Below, one piece after another: positions 1 through 7,739 of a stretch of DNA of 40,881 bases. The first letter of the stretch is position 1; each line of letters starts with the position of its first letter. A program made the position numbers and the translations under genes. The stretch lies in the NCBI GenBank assembly GCA_023416695.1, contig JAEZGY010000061.1, positions 1 to 40,881 of the forward strand, in the 5' to 3' direction. The notes beneath the pieces were generated by a model. That model was not told the DNA's origin. It did not search any database and was given only the letters and a program-made list of their open reading frames with translations. Origin of the DNA: Bacillota bacterium (GTDB lineage: Bacteria > Bacillota > Clostridia > Lachnospirales > Lachnospiraceae).

Positions 1-162
1 GATAAACGCTGAAGGCATCTAAGCGTGAAGCCCCCCTCAAGATAAGATATCCCATGACGTCAAGTCAGTAAGACCCCTTGAAGACGACAAGGTAGATAGG
101 ACAAAGGTGGAAGTGTGGTAACACATGCAGCTGATTGTTACTAATAGGTCGAGGGCTTAATC
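1..162 (+). rRNA. 23S ribosomal RNA, 3' end (partial)
   Basis: The window opens inside the last ~160 nt of a 23S rRNA. The stretch ending in CTAATAGGTCGAGGGCTTAA is the conserved 3' terminal region of bacterial 23S, and the preceding GGTGGAAGTGTGGTAACACATG block is also typical. The 5' part lies outside the window; the exact 3' end (about 160-163) is estimated from homology. No 5S rRNA follows; tRNA genes begin about 56 nt downstream. Confidence 0.95.
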
Positions 163-218
163 AAAAAAATGAGTGGATGTAATACAATGTGTAGTTTTTA
201 AGGTATAAACCTTATAAT

Positions 219-292
219 GGCCTAGTGGCTCAGTTGGTTAGAGCGCCGCCCTGTCACGGCGGAGGTCGAGGGTTCGAGTCCCTTCTGGGTCG
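219..292 (+). tRNA. tRNA-Asp (GTC)
   Basis: Cloverleaf with a 7-bp acceptor stem (219-225 with 285-291, including G-U pairs), anticodon loop CTGTCAC with GTC at 253-255, T-loop TTCGAGT and discriminator G292. CCA is not encoded. First tRNA after the 23S gene; probably processed from the rRNA transcript. Confidence 0.97.
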
Positions 293-317
293 TTTACTTA
301 CATTTGTAAGTGAATTT

Positions 318-390
318 GGGATCATAGCTCAGCTGGGAGAGCACCTGCCTTACAAGCAGGGGGTCACAGGTTCGAGCCCTGTTGGTCCCA
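318..390 (+). tRNA. tRNA-Val (TAC)
   Basis: Acceptor stem GGGATCA (318-324) pairs with 383-389, discriminator A390. Anticodon loop CTTACAA carries TAC at 351-353. D-loop and TTCGAGC T-loop are normal. CCA is not encoded. Confidence 0.97.
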
Positions 391-459
391 CTTTTTACTA
401 AAAGATATTTGTATAGTATTTTTAAGTAAAAGATATAATAGTGATAGGTTTAACAACCT

Positions 460-532
460 GCCGACGTGGCTCAATTGGCAGAGCAGCTGACTTGTAATCA
501 GCAGGTTATCGGTTCAAGTCCGATCGTCGGCT
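460..532 (+). tRNA. tRNA-Thr (TGT)
   Basis: Acceptor stem GCCGACG (460-466) pairs perfectly with CGTCGGC (525-531), discriminator T532. The anticodon loop CTTGTAA inside stem GCTGA/TCAGC gives TGT (Thr). CCA is not encoded. Confidence 0.97.
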
Positions 533-593
533 TAATTTCAATTAAGAGGCATGACTGAGAAGATGGACTTGTAAGAGCCTTTAGTTGGAATAT

Positions 594-675
594 GGATGGA
601 TTCCCGAGTGGCCAAAGGGGGCAGACTGTAAATCTGTTAGCAACGCTTTCGAAGGTTCGAATCCTTCTCCATCCA
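594..675 (+). tRNA. tRNA-Tyr (GTA)
   Basis: An 82-nt class II tRNA with a long variable arm. Acceptor GGATGGA (594-600) pairs with TCCATCC (668-674), discriminator A675. Anticodon loop CTGTAAA gives GTA at 628-630. CCA is not encoded. Confidence 0.96.
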
Positions 676-703
676 TTTGAGTTTTAACTCATGTAAATAA
701 TAT

Positions 704-777
<74 letters not shown>

Positions 778-800
778 TTTTGAAAACTATGTTTTCATTT

Positions 801-873
<73 letters not shown>

Positions 874-897
874 TTTAGTATGTTTAAAATTGAATAT

Positions 898-970
898 GGG
901 ATATTAGCTCAGTTGGTAGAGCACTTGACTTTTAATCAAGTTGTCCGGGGTTCGAATCCCCGATGTCTCA
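898..970 (+). tRNA. tRNA-Lys (TTT)
   Basis: Acceptor GGGATAT (898-904) pairs with ATGTCTC (963-969, one G-U pair each side), discriminator A970. The anticodon loop CTTTTAA within TTGA/TCAA gives TTT. Last tRNA of the cluster; a terminator follows after 15 nt. Confidence 0.96.
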
Positions 971-985
971 CTAAGAAAAAGATTG

Positions 986-1017
986 GAAGTGTTGATTTTT
1001 CAGCACTTCTTTTTTTT
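986..1017 (+). terminator. Intrinsic terminator of the rRNA-tRNA operon
   Basis: A 10-bp stem (GAAGTGTTGA with TCAGCACTTC, one T-G pair, loop TTTTT) is followed directly by a run of T residues. It lies 15 nt after tRNA-Lys and closes the operon. Confidence 0.9.
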
Positions 1018-1282
1018 GTCTGAATATCTTTGAGTAAGTAAATTCTCTTTATAAAGAAATACATAATCCAGTTATCAATTCAACATTACTATGAAAGTAT
1101 CTAAGGATTATATAAACACAATTATAGTTTTATATGGATAGGGCTTCATGGAAGCCGTAAATTAATTGAGAGATTATAGAGAAAGAAAATAAGTTCCAAA
1201 GTTTAACTTATTTGATTGATGAAATATGATAGATACTATGGTAATATGAAACTTATTGGATAAATTTGAAGAGGTGATTGAA

Positions 1283-1936
1283 GTGATAGAAATTACTACT
1301 TGGCTGAATAAGTTTTTGGACATATTAAATGAAAAATTTGGAGATCGTGTATGGTTTGTTGGTTTACAGGGAAGTTATGGTCGTGGTGAAGCTACAGAAA
1401 CAAGTGATATTGATATTGTCGTAATACTTGATGAATTGTCTGTTTTGGATATTCAAACCTATAATACGATGTTAGATACCTTATCATATAGGCAACTGAT
1501 TTGTGGCTTTCTTTCCGGGAAAAAAGAAATTTTGAGTTGGGAGTCTTCTGACCTTTTTCAGTTTTATTATGATACAAAACCGATAAAGGGAAGTCTAGAT
1601 GAATTGCTACCATTGATTGATGATGTTGCTGTTAATAGAGCAATTAAAATGGGGGCATGCAATATCTTTCATGGCTGTGTGCATAACATGCTCTACGAAA
1701 AGAGTGAAGAAATACTGAGAGGATTATATAAATCTGCTTCTTTTGTTATACAGGCAATCTGCTTTCAACAAACGGGAAACTATATTAGTCATCAAAAAGA
1801 CCTACTTGAGATGGTTTCTCCAGATGAACGAGTTATTGTTGATACTTTTTTAGATTTAAAAAATGGTAGAATGATTGACTTTGATGAAATGTCCCAAACC
1901 TTGTTTACTTGGTCTAAGAAATGGATTAATAAATAG
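1283..1936 (+). CDS. Nucleotidyltransferase-domain protein
   Basis: A 217-residue protein of the DNA polymerase beta-like nucleotidyltransferase superfamily. The active-site signature is intact near residues 31-46: GSYGRGEATETSDIDIVV, i.e. G-S followed by D-x-D for metal binding. Relatives include MNT-type antitoxins and aminoglycoside nucleotidyltransferases, but the remainder (a helical C-terminal half) is not distinctive enough to name a substrate. The GTG at 1283 is chosen because GAGGTGA (1271-1277) precedes it at good spacing; a TTG at 1256 in the same frame has no ribosome site. The gene stands alone, bounded by terminators, with no HEPN toxin partner beside it. Confidence 0.8.
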   Translation: MIEITTWLNKFLDILNEKFGDRVWFVGLQGSYGRGEATETSDIDIVVILDELSVLDIQTYNTMLDTLSYRQLICGFLSGKKEILSWESSDLFQFYYDTKPIKGSLDELLPLIDDVAVNRAIKMGACNIFHGCVHNMLYEKSEEILRGLYKSASFVIQAICFQQTGNYISHQKDLLEMVSPDERVIVDTFLDLKNGRMIDFDEMSQTLFTWSKKWINK

Positions 1937-2035
1937 AACATATATATAAATGTTAGTTTGTGACTTTTAGTAAGTAGTGAGTAAGTTATAAAACCCACTA
2001 ATCTCTTTTCATTTAGAGGGTTTTGGAAGTAGGCG

Positions 2036-2060
2036 AAACTTCGAATCCCCAGGGTTTCAC
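2036..2060 (+). pseudogene. Possible decayed tRNA 3' end
   Basis: The string CTTCGAATCCCCAGGGTTTCA resembles a tRNA T-loop (TTCGAAT), 3' T-stem (CCCC) and acceptor end. Its 5' T-stem (GAAAC) does not pair, and no D-arm or anticodon arm precedes it. It is followed by a terminator and then by TTTGAGTAAGTA, the same order as seen after tRNA-Lys (970-1040). Likely a remnant of a tRNA operon end or of an integration duplication; this is inference. Confidence 0.4.
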
Positions 2061-2072
2061 TGTCTAATATAG

Positions 2073-2101
2073 GGAGTACTGAAAATCGGTACTCCTTTTT
2101 T
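2073..2101 (+). terminator. Intrinsic terminator
   Basis: A 9-bp stem GGAGTACTG with CGGTACTCC (one T-G pair), loop AAAAT, then TTTTTT. It lies downstream of the nucleotidyltransferase gene and the tRNA-like remnant. Confidence 0.85.
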
Positions 2102-2311
2102 ATTAAAATTTTTGAGTAAGTATGATAAGCTTAAACAAGTACACACGTCTTTTAGCAAATCGTTCTCATGACAATGTCTTTATAGTAAGAATTAAAGATT
2201 GTTACTATATTCTTATGTCATTAATGTTTCTACAGCGCTTTGAACTTTATGAGATATTATGGTAAGATAAAATTGATAGACAACTTTGTATTTGTAGGGG
2301 GAAAGAACTTG

Positions 2312-3031
2312 ATGTATAGTACATATAACTACACTATGATACAAGATAATATCTGGCAGATTGCAGAAGATGCTGGTGTTTACTGCACTCTGATTAAAGG
2401 AAAAGAATTAGCTGTTTTGATAGATACAGGATATGGGAAACGTAATTTAAGGGCATTTGTTGAGGCGAATGTTTCTACTCCATATATAGTGATAAATAGT
2501 CATGGTCATCCAGACCATATCGGTGGAAACCATTGGTTTGATACGGTTTATGCTTTGCGGGAAGAATGGGATGTGATACAGTATTTTGATGAAAAACAAT
2601 CTAGAACATACGAGTTGAAAGAGATAGAACTTGGTCAACAGATTTCTTTAGGAGATATAAGCATGGTAACAATTTCTCTGGCCGGGCACACAAAAGGCTC
2701 AGTTGGTTTCTTGATACCAGAAGAAAAACTCTTTATTACAGGTGATGCCTTAAATGAAGGATTGTGGTTATTTAATTATGGCTCCTTATCTATGAATGAC
2801 TTATATGAAACAGTAAAGAAAACTATGGAGTTGGATTTTACAGCATATCTTTGTGGGCATAGTGATAAAAAATATGATAAGGATAAATTACTTTCTCATA
2901 TAAAAAATATTGAAAACTTAAAAATAGAGGATTGTACAAAGCAAAATACGATAGGTTTTAAAACTTATTGTAGTAAATACGAAGATTCCCATGGAAAATC
3001 TGAAATTGTGTTTACTATAGACAAAATTTAA
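2312..3031 (+). CDS. Metallo-beta-lactamase-fold hydrolase
   Basis: A 239-residue MBL-fold protein. Metal ligands are in place: NSHGHPDHIGG (HxHxDH motif), AGHTKGSVGF (third His), FITGDAL (bridging Asp) and CGHSDKKYD (last His). This set is typical of glyoxalase II-like hydrolases, which usually act on thioesters, lactones or phosphodiesters; the substrate cannot be read from sequence. There is no signal peptide, so it is probably cytoplasmic. The start at ATG 2312 (TTG 2309 is adjacent) is supported by TAGGGGGAAAG at 2295-2305; a TTG at 2240 in frame lacks a ribosome site. Monocistronic: a terminator lies on each side. Confidence 0.85.
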   Translation: MYSTYNYTMIQDNIWQIAEDAGVYCTLIKGKELAVLIDTGYGKRNLRAFVEANVSTPYIVINSHGHPDHIGGNHWFDTVYALREEWDVIQYFDEKQSRTYELKEIELGQQISLGDISMVTISLAGHTKGSVGFLIPEEKLFITGDALNEGLWLFNYGSLSMNDLYETVKKTMELDFTAYLCGHSDKKYDKDKLLSHIKNIENLKIEDCTKQNTIGFKTYCSKYEDSHGKSEIVFTIDKI

Positions 3032-3048
3032 AAATTGGACAATTATAG

Positions 3049-3074
3049 AAGCACCTAATTTTAGGTGCTTTTTT
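3049..3074 (+). terminator. Intrinsic terminator
   Basis: A 9-bp perfect stem AAGCACCTA/TAGGTGCTT followed by T residues, 18 nt after the MBL-fold gene. Confidence 0.9.
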
Positions 3075-3192
3075 GTGTATTATCAATATACAACAATTTA
3101 AGCTATTTTATAATTATTTACATATTTTAAATTAAATTGTATTTAAATACAGAACTTTATATAATATTTTTTGTCAATAAGATAAATTATTG

Positions 3193-3220
3193 TAAAGAAT
3201 TAGATAAAATGAAACGATAT
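3193..3220 (+). promoter_or_regulatory. Possible sigma-D (sigma-28) type promoter of the chemoreceptor
   Basis: TAAA (3193-3196), 16 nt, then AACGATAT (3213-3220), which matches the motility consensus TAAA-N15-GCCGATAT at 6 of 8 positions in the -10 part. It sits 40 nt before the start codon of a methyl-accepting chemotaxis gene, the type of gene sigma-D normally controls. The surrounding DNA is AT-rich, so chance matches are possible. Confidence 0.45.
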
Positions 3221-3259
3221 ATATTTTAAAGGAACAATTACGAAAGAGAGGAAAAAGCC

Positions 3260-5287
3260 ATGAAAAAGAAAATAAAAGTGTCTTACATTGTTGCAGGGCT
3301 CATTATGATTATTGAGTTTGTCGTACTAGCTGTTTTTTATTTATTTACTAATTCACAGCTTACAAAAAGCATTAGCGATAGCACAGTGAATAGCATGCAG
3401 ACGATAGTAACAGAGCGTTCTACTATTATTGAAAACTATGTTAGAGAGACAGAAGCGTATCTAACTGCATATAGTCGAGCTAGTGATGTGATTAATTTAT
3501 TAAAAAATCCAGCTGATCCAGTTGCACAAGCAAATGCGCAGAAATACACAGAGACATATAGTAAAGATATGGAGAATTTAGAGGGAATATATGCTGCTGA
3601 ATGGAATACCCATGTATTAGCACATACAAATGCTCAAGTTGTTGGAATAACAACAAGAGAAGGTGATCCATTAAAGGAATTGCAAGATGCAATGCTTGCA
3701 TCTGAAGGGGTATATAATACCGGTATTATTATTTCTCCAGCGTCACAACAACAGATTATTTCCATGTATCGAGCTGTTTATGATGAAAATAATAACCCTA
3801 TAGGATATGTAGGTGGTGGCATTTTTACAACAGCTTTAAAAGAATTACTTGATAGTCTTACTGTGAATGGTTTGGAAAATGCAAAATATTATCTTGTTAA
3901 TTCCGATACAGGGGAGTACATATTCCACGAATCTGATGAGAAGATAGGGACAGTAACAGAAAATCCGTATATTTTAGAAGCACTCAAGACTATGCACTCT
4001 GAGAGTAATGGTTTTAATGAAACAGATAAAGGAGATATTACAGCATATCATCATATGAAGGATCGAGGATGGGTATTTGTTTTAACAGATACAGCAGAAG
4101 AAATCTTTGCCTCTACTAAATCTGTAAAAATGATACTTCTAGCATTGTGTATCATTGCATTACTTTTATTAACCTCTGTAACCTTTATCATTATTTCTAG
4201 AGCTATGAAACCATTAAATCCAATTGGTCATGCTCTTATGAGAATGGCAAGATGTGATGTTCGAAAAGACAAAAGGCTTGAAAAGTATATCACCCGTAGA
4301 GATGATTTAGGTGATATTGCAATTGCATCTGTAACACTTATGGATTCTTTAGTTGACATTATTAGTACACTGAAGGATTGCACGGAAAATGTTGATATAA
4401 AATCTAAATCTTTATATGATACCTCAATAAAACTTGTAGATTCTGTAACGGAAAATATTGCAGTAACCGAAGAATTATCTGCTAGTTTAGAGAGTGTAAA
4501 TAATGCGGCAGATAACATTAAGATGGAAATAGGGCATATTAAGAATAATATCAATTCTACAGTGGAAAGTATTACAGGTAGTAATAAAGCAAGTGATGCT
4601 ATGCTTGATAATGCGAAACAGATGAAGGATACGGCTGAAAAAGCTTTTAGAGACACTAAAGTTAAGCTGGAAGAAGCAAGAGCTACTGCAAATGAGGCAC
4701 TGGAAAGCCTACAGACATTAAAAGAGATTGATGAGATGGCTACAGAGATTCTTGGTATAACCGACCAAACAAACCTCTTATCATTGAATGCATCTATTGA
4801 GGCTGCTAGAGCAGGAGAAGCAGGTAAAGGGTTTGCTGTTGTTGCTGGAGAAATTAAGTCCTTAGCAGATACCTCAGCTAGCACGGCTGCGAACATTCAA
4901 AAGCTTTGTGAAGCTTCTAACAGAAGTATTGAAGCTGTACAGACCTGTATTGAAGACATCATGCAATTTATTGAAAAAGACATCTTAGAGAACTTTGGTA
5001 ACTTCTCTGAACGCTCCAATACATACTCTGAATCGGTTAATGTAATAAAGAGTGATATACAAAATGTTACTGGGTTTGTAAATGAATTAAAGAACTCTGT
5101 TGGAGGTATTTCTGAAAACATTACTAGTGTAACAGTGGCGACTAAGGAGAACAATGAAGCCATAGGTGTGGTTGTTCAGAATGATGAGCAGATTAGCCTT
5201 ATCGCAGAAATGACAAAATCTCAATCTGAAGAAAACCAATATGTAGTAAAGCAGTTAGATGAAATCATCAGTAAATTTACTGTGTAA
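3260..5287 (+). CDS. Methyl-accepting chemotaxis protein
   Basis: A 675-residue transmembrane chemoreceptor. Order: N-terminal membrane helix (about 8-30), extracytoplasmic Cache-type sensor (about 31-285, containing the GYVGGGIFTTALKELLD pattern typical of dCache), second helix (about 288-313), HAMP (to about 365) and a long coiled-coil signalling domain. The hairpin tip that binds CheA/CheW is intact: ITDQTNLLSLNASIEAARAG, continuing GEAGKGFAVVA. The attractant is unknown. ATG with GAGAGGAAAA upstream. Monocistronic with its own terminator; a sigma-D-like promoter may link it to the motility regulon. Confidence 0.93.
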   Translation: MKKKIKVSYIVAGLIMIIEFVVLAVFYLFTNSQLTKSISDSTVNSMQTIVTERSTIIENYVRETEAYLTAYSRASDVINLLKNPADPVAQANAQKYTETYSKDMENLEGIYAAEWNTHVLAHTNAQVVGITTREGDPLKELQDAMLASEGVYNTGIIISPASQQQIISMYRAVYDENNNPIGYVGGGIFTTALKELLDSLTVNGLENAKYYLVNSDTGEYIFHESDEKIGTVTENPYILEALKTMHSESNGFNETDKGDITAYHHMKDRGWVFVLTDTAEEIFASTKSVKMILLALCIIALLLLTSVTFIIISRAMKPLNPIGHALMRMARCDVRKDKRLEKYITRRDDLGDIAIASVTLMDSLVDIISTLKDCTENVDIKSKSLYDTSIKLVDSVTENIAVTEELSASLESVNNAADNIKMEIGHIKNNINSTVESITGSNKASDAMLDNAKQMKDTAEKAFRDTKVKLEEARATANEALESLQTLKEIDEMATEILGITDQTNLLSLNASIEAARAGEAGKGFAVVAGEIKSLADTSASTAANIQKLCEASNRSIEAVQTCIEDIMQFIEKDILENFGNFSERSNTYSESVNVIKSDIQNVTGFVNELKNSVGGISENITSVTVATKENNEAIGVVVQNDEQISLIAEMTKSQSEENQYVVKQLDEIISKFTV

Positions 5288-5296
5288 GGGATAAAG

Positions 5297-5327
5297 AAGG
5301 AGTGCTGGTTAATCAGCACTCCTTTTT
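5297..5327 (+). terminator. Intrinsic terminator
   Basis: An 11-bp perfect stem AAGGAGTGCTG/CAGCACTCCTT with a 6-nt loop, followed by a T run, 10 nt after the chemoreceptor stop. The following 205 nt before the next gene hold a 9-bp inverted repeat (ATAGGGATG 5379-5387 with CATCCCTAT 5442-5450) of unknown role. Confidence 0.92.
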
Positions 5328-5532
5328 ACACATTAAATAGGGGAATTTGTAAGTCAATGTGGATAGAATGCCTAGAAAATAGGGATGATGTGGATAGGGC
5401 CAGAACACTACTGAAGCTACCGTTTGTCAATGAATCATCTACATCCCTATAATCCCTCTGATAGGTATAATAAAAGCAAAAACTATGCTATACTTATGTC
5501 ATTTAATAAGATAATACATAAAGGGGATAAGG

Positions 5533-6492
5533 ATGAGGAAGATATTTAAATCAAAAAAGAGAGTGATACTTCTTATAATAACAATTCTTCTGTTTAGTGG
5601 CTCCATATGGCAGGCTATTATGGTAAAGAAAGAAACAGCTACATATAAAGCTGTTGGTCAAATGGTAGATGTGGGGAGCTATCAGGCTCATACCTATACA
5701 AAAGGAGAGGGAGAGATAGCTTTTGTGTTTATTACTGGCTCAGGTACTCCTTGTGCATATACAGATTTTTATTTTCTTCAAAGTGAACTGTCTAAACTTG
5801 GCCAGACTATATCATTTGATCATGCAGGAAGTGGGTGGAGTACCAATGCAACAAATGATCGCAGTATTGATAACTTGGTAATAGAGCTTTCTGCTTTGAT
5901 TGATACACTAGCTGGTGATAAACAAGTTGTACTAGTTTGTCATTCTCTAGGCTCTTTAGAGACAATAGCTTATGCACAGCATTCTAAGGAACGAGTAAAA
6001 GGCATTATATGTCTGGACGCTGGAAGCCCTGAATACTATGAAACGCTCTCAGAGTTAAGTTCTAAAGTTCTAAATAGGTCAACCGCTCTCATAAGAACCA
6101 TAGGAATCAATCGAGCATTTGGAGAAGTTGGTTTTCTTTTGCCTTTATACGGCGAAAATACTCGATATAGTAAACTTCCAGAGGAAATACGAGGTGTAGA
6201 TAAAGCCATGTACAATCGACTAGCGGGAAATAGTGAAACGCTAGATAACATAAGCCTTATCAATGAAAATGCGGCAGAAGTCCTAAAAGGAGAGAAGCTT
6301 GGTAAGATTCCGCTTTTAGTACTATCTGCAGAGAGTAACAAGGAGTGGGAAGAAGTTCAAAAACAGCTAACGAACTGGTCTGAGGATAGCAAGCAAATTA
6401 CGCTAACCGATTCAGATCACTATATCCATTGGACAAATACAGAAGATGTGGTAAAGTATATGAAAGAATTTGTAAGTGACATAAACGAATAG
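5533..6492 (+). CDS. Membrane-anchored alpha/beta hydrolase
   Basis: A 319-residue alpha/beta-hydrolase-fold protein with a single N-terminal hydrophobic helix (about 10-30) after a basic start, so probably anchored with the catalytic domain outside. Visible features: oxyanion region FITGSGTPCAYTDF (67-79), FDHAGSGWS (95-103), nucleophile elbow CHSLGS with Ser138 (C replaces the usual G), and a C-terminal DHYIHW segment supplying the likely catalytic His296. Substrate is unknown; relatives include esterases and epoxide or acyl hydrolases. First gene of an apparent operon: the racemase begins 18 nt after its stop. AAGGGGATAAGG precedes the ATG. Confidence 0.85.
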   Translation: MRKIFKSKKRVILLIITILLFSGSIWQAIMVKKETATYKAVGQMVDVGSYQAHTYTKGEGEIAFVFITGSGTPCAYTDFYFLQSELSKLGQTISFDHAGSGWSTNATNDRSIDNLVIELSALIDTLAGDKQVVLVCHSLGSLETIAYAQHSKERVKGIICLDAGSPEYYETLSELSSKVLNRSTALIRTIGINRAFGEVGFLLPLYGENTRYSKLPEEIRGVDKAMYNRLAGNSETLDNISLINENAAEVLKGEKLGKIPLLVLSAESNKEWEEVQKQLTNWSEDSKQITLTDSDHYIHWTNTEDVVKYMKEFVSDINE

Positions 6493-6510
6493 TAAAGGGA
6501 GAGGGTTTAC

Positions 6511-7203
6511 ATGAAGACAATTGGACTAATTGGCGGTATGAGTTGGGAAAGTACGGTTACCTACTATCAAATCATTAATAATAGTATGAAAGAACAGCTA
6601 GGAGGATTTCATTCCGCAAAAATTGTATTATATTCTGTAGATTTTGCAGAAATAGAAGAGTGTCAGGCCAATGGACAGTGGGAGAAAAGCGCAGATATAC
6701 TAACAAAGGCAGCACTTAGCTTACAAAAAGCAGGAGCAGATTTTATCGTCATCTGTACCAATACCATGCATAAGGTCGTTCCACAAATCGAAGAAAGAAT
6801 AGGGATCCCTATTGTACATATTGCAGATGCAACTGCAGATGAGCTAGAAGAAAATAAAATCAAAACAGTAGCTTTACTGGGGACAAAATACACCATGACC
6901 CAAGATTTTTATAAAGAAAGAATTGAAAAAAGGGGAATTAAAGTATTAGTGCCTAGCGCAGCAGACATAGAGCTTGTAAATCATGTTATTTATGAAGAAT
7001 TATGTCTAGGACACATAAGAGAAGAGTCTAAAAATGAATATATACGTATTATCGAAGAGTTAAAAGCACAAGGGGCTGAGGGTGTCATCCTAGGATGTAC
7101 GGAGATTGGTTTATTAGTAAAGCAGGAAGACACCACCCTTCCAGTATTTGATACTGCCAACATACATGCTAATGTAGCAGCAAAGAAGGCAAGAGAAGAA
7201 TAG
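6511..7203 (+). CDS. Aspartate/glutamate racemase family protein
   Basis: A 230-residue PLP-independent racemase of the Asp/Glu/hydantoin racemase family. The N-terminal IGLIGGMSWEST motif and the two catalytic cysteines in their usual settings, ICTNTMHK (Cys82) and LGCTEIGLL (Cys196), are present, so the enzyme should be active. The family interconverts L- and D-aspartate or related amino acids (RacX/YgeA-like); exact substrate is not determined. Full length for the family. It lies between an esterase-like gene and a cysteine-rich gene with gaps of 18 and 12 nt, so is almost certainly cotranscribed. AAGGGAGAGGG is the ribosome site. Confidence 0.9.
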   Translation: MKTIGLIGGMSWESTVTYYQIINNSMKEQLGGFHSAKIVLYSVDFAEIEECQANGQWEKSADILTKAALSLQKAGADFIVICTNTMHKVVPQIEERIGIPIVHIADATADELEENKIKTVALLGTKYTMTQDFYKERIEKRGIKVLVPSAADIELVNHVIYEELCLGHIREESKNEYIRIIEELKAQGAEGVILGCTEIGLLVKQEDTTLPVFDTANIHANVAAKKAREE

Positions 7204-7215
7204 GAGAGGTGCTAT

Positions 7216-7659
7216 ATGGATCAATTTCTAAAGTATTGGTTTGGAGGATTAGAAAAAGGCATAGATCATTTATCAGAAGCTGAACGTGTCACACTATTTG
7301 AACAGTGTGGTAAAGCATGTTCCGATTCCTATACCAAGGCGCTATATCAGGAGATATGGGAAGAAACTAGGAACTATACAGATTTCTTTCATCGTCTAGG
7401 TGGTCGTGTAGAGGAAATCGATATCAAAGAAGTAGAAAAGGATAGACAGTATACGATTACCTATCATAAATGTCTTTGTGACCTATATACCAGAGGTTAT
7501 ATGTCAACAGGGTGTTTATGTGAGTGTTCTAGACAAAGCCTGCTATATAATCTGACAACCATATGCCCAGATAAGACAGTAGAGGTGCAGTTAATTGACT
7601 CTATTCTTAGGGGTGGAAAACAGTGTATTCTACAAGTATCTTTAGCAGAAACCATATAG
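7216..7659 (+). CDS. Cysteine-rich protein of unknown function
   Basis: A 147-residue soluble protein not recognised with confidence. It has nine cysteines: Cys31, Cys35, Cys86, Cys88, Cys100, Cys102, Cys104, Cys117 and Cys137. The CGKAC and GCLCECS clusters suggest metal or Fe-S binding, or thiol chemistry. The late pattern (C-L-C-E-C-S ... C ... V-x-L-I-D-S-I-L-R-G-G-K-x-C) is reminiscent of small V4R-like or ATC-hydrolase-like proteins, but this is only a resemblance. It follows the racemase by 12 nt with the ribosome site AGGAGAGG, so it belongs to that operon. Confidence 0.7.
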   Translation: MDQFLKYWFGGLEKGIDHLSEAERVTLFEQCGKACSDSYTKALYQEIWEETRNYTDFFHRLGGRVEEIDIKEVEKDRQYTITYHKCLCDLYTRGYMSTGCLCECSRQSLLYNLTTICPDKTVEVQLIDSILRGGKQCILQVSLAETI

Positions 7660-7739
7660 AATAAAATCAAGAATCATTATTCAAATATTTGGATAAACTA
7701 CCAGTAATGTCTCGGAAAACAAAGGTAAGAGGTGACAAC

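Noticed and set aside
541..593. Short AGGC...GCCT segment before tRNA-Tyr as an additional tRNA
   Set aside because: No cloverleaf can be drawn; it is a spacer.
1283..1936. Nucleotidyltransferase as antitoxin of a HEPN/MNT toxin pair
   Set aside because: No HEPN-type gene is adjacent; both flanks are terminators or non-coding DNA.
4228..4896. 222-codon minus-strand frame opposite the chemoreceptor
   Set aside because: Shadow of the coiled-coil coding region (Ser/Ala-rich antisense), without start signals; the plus strand has clear chemoreceptor motifs.
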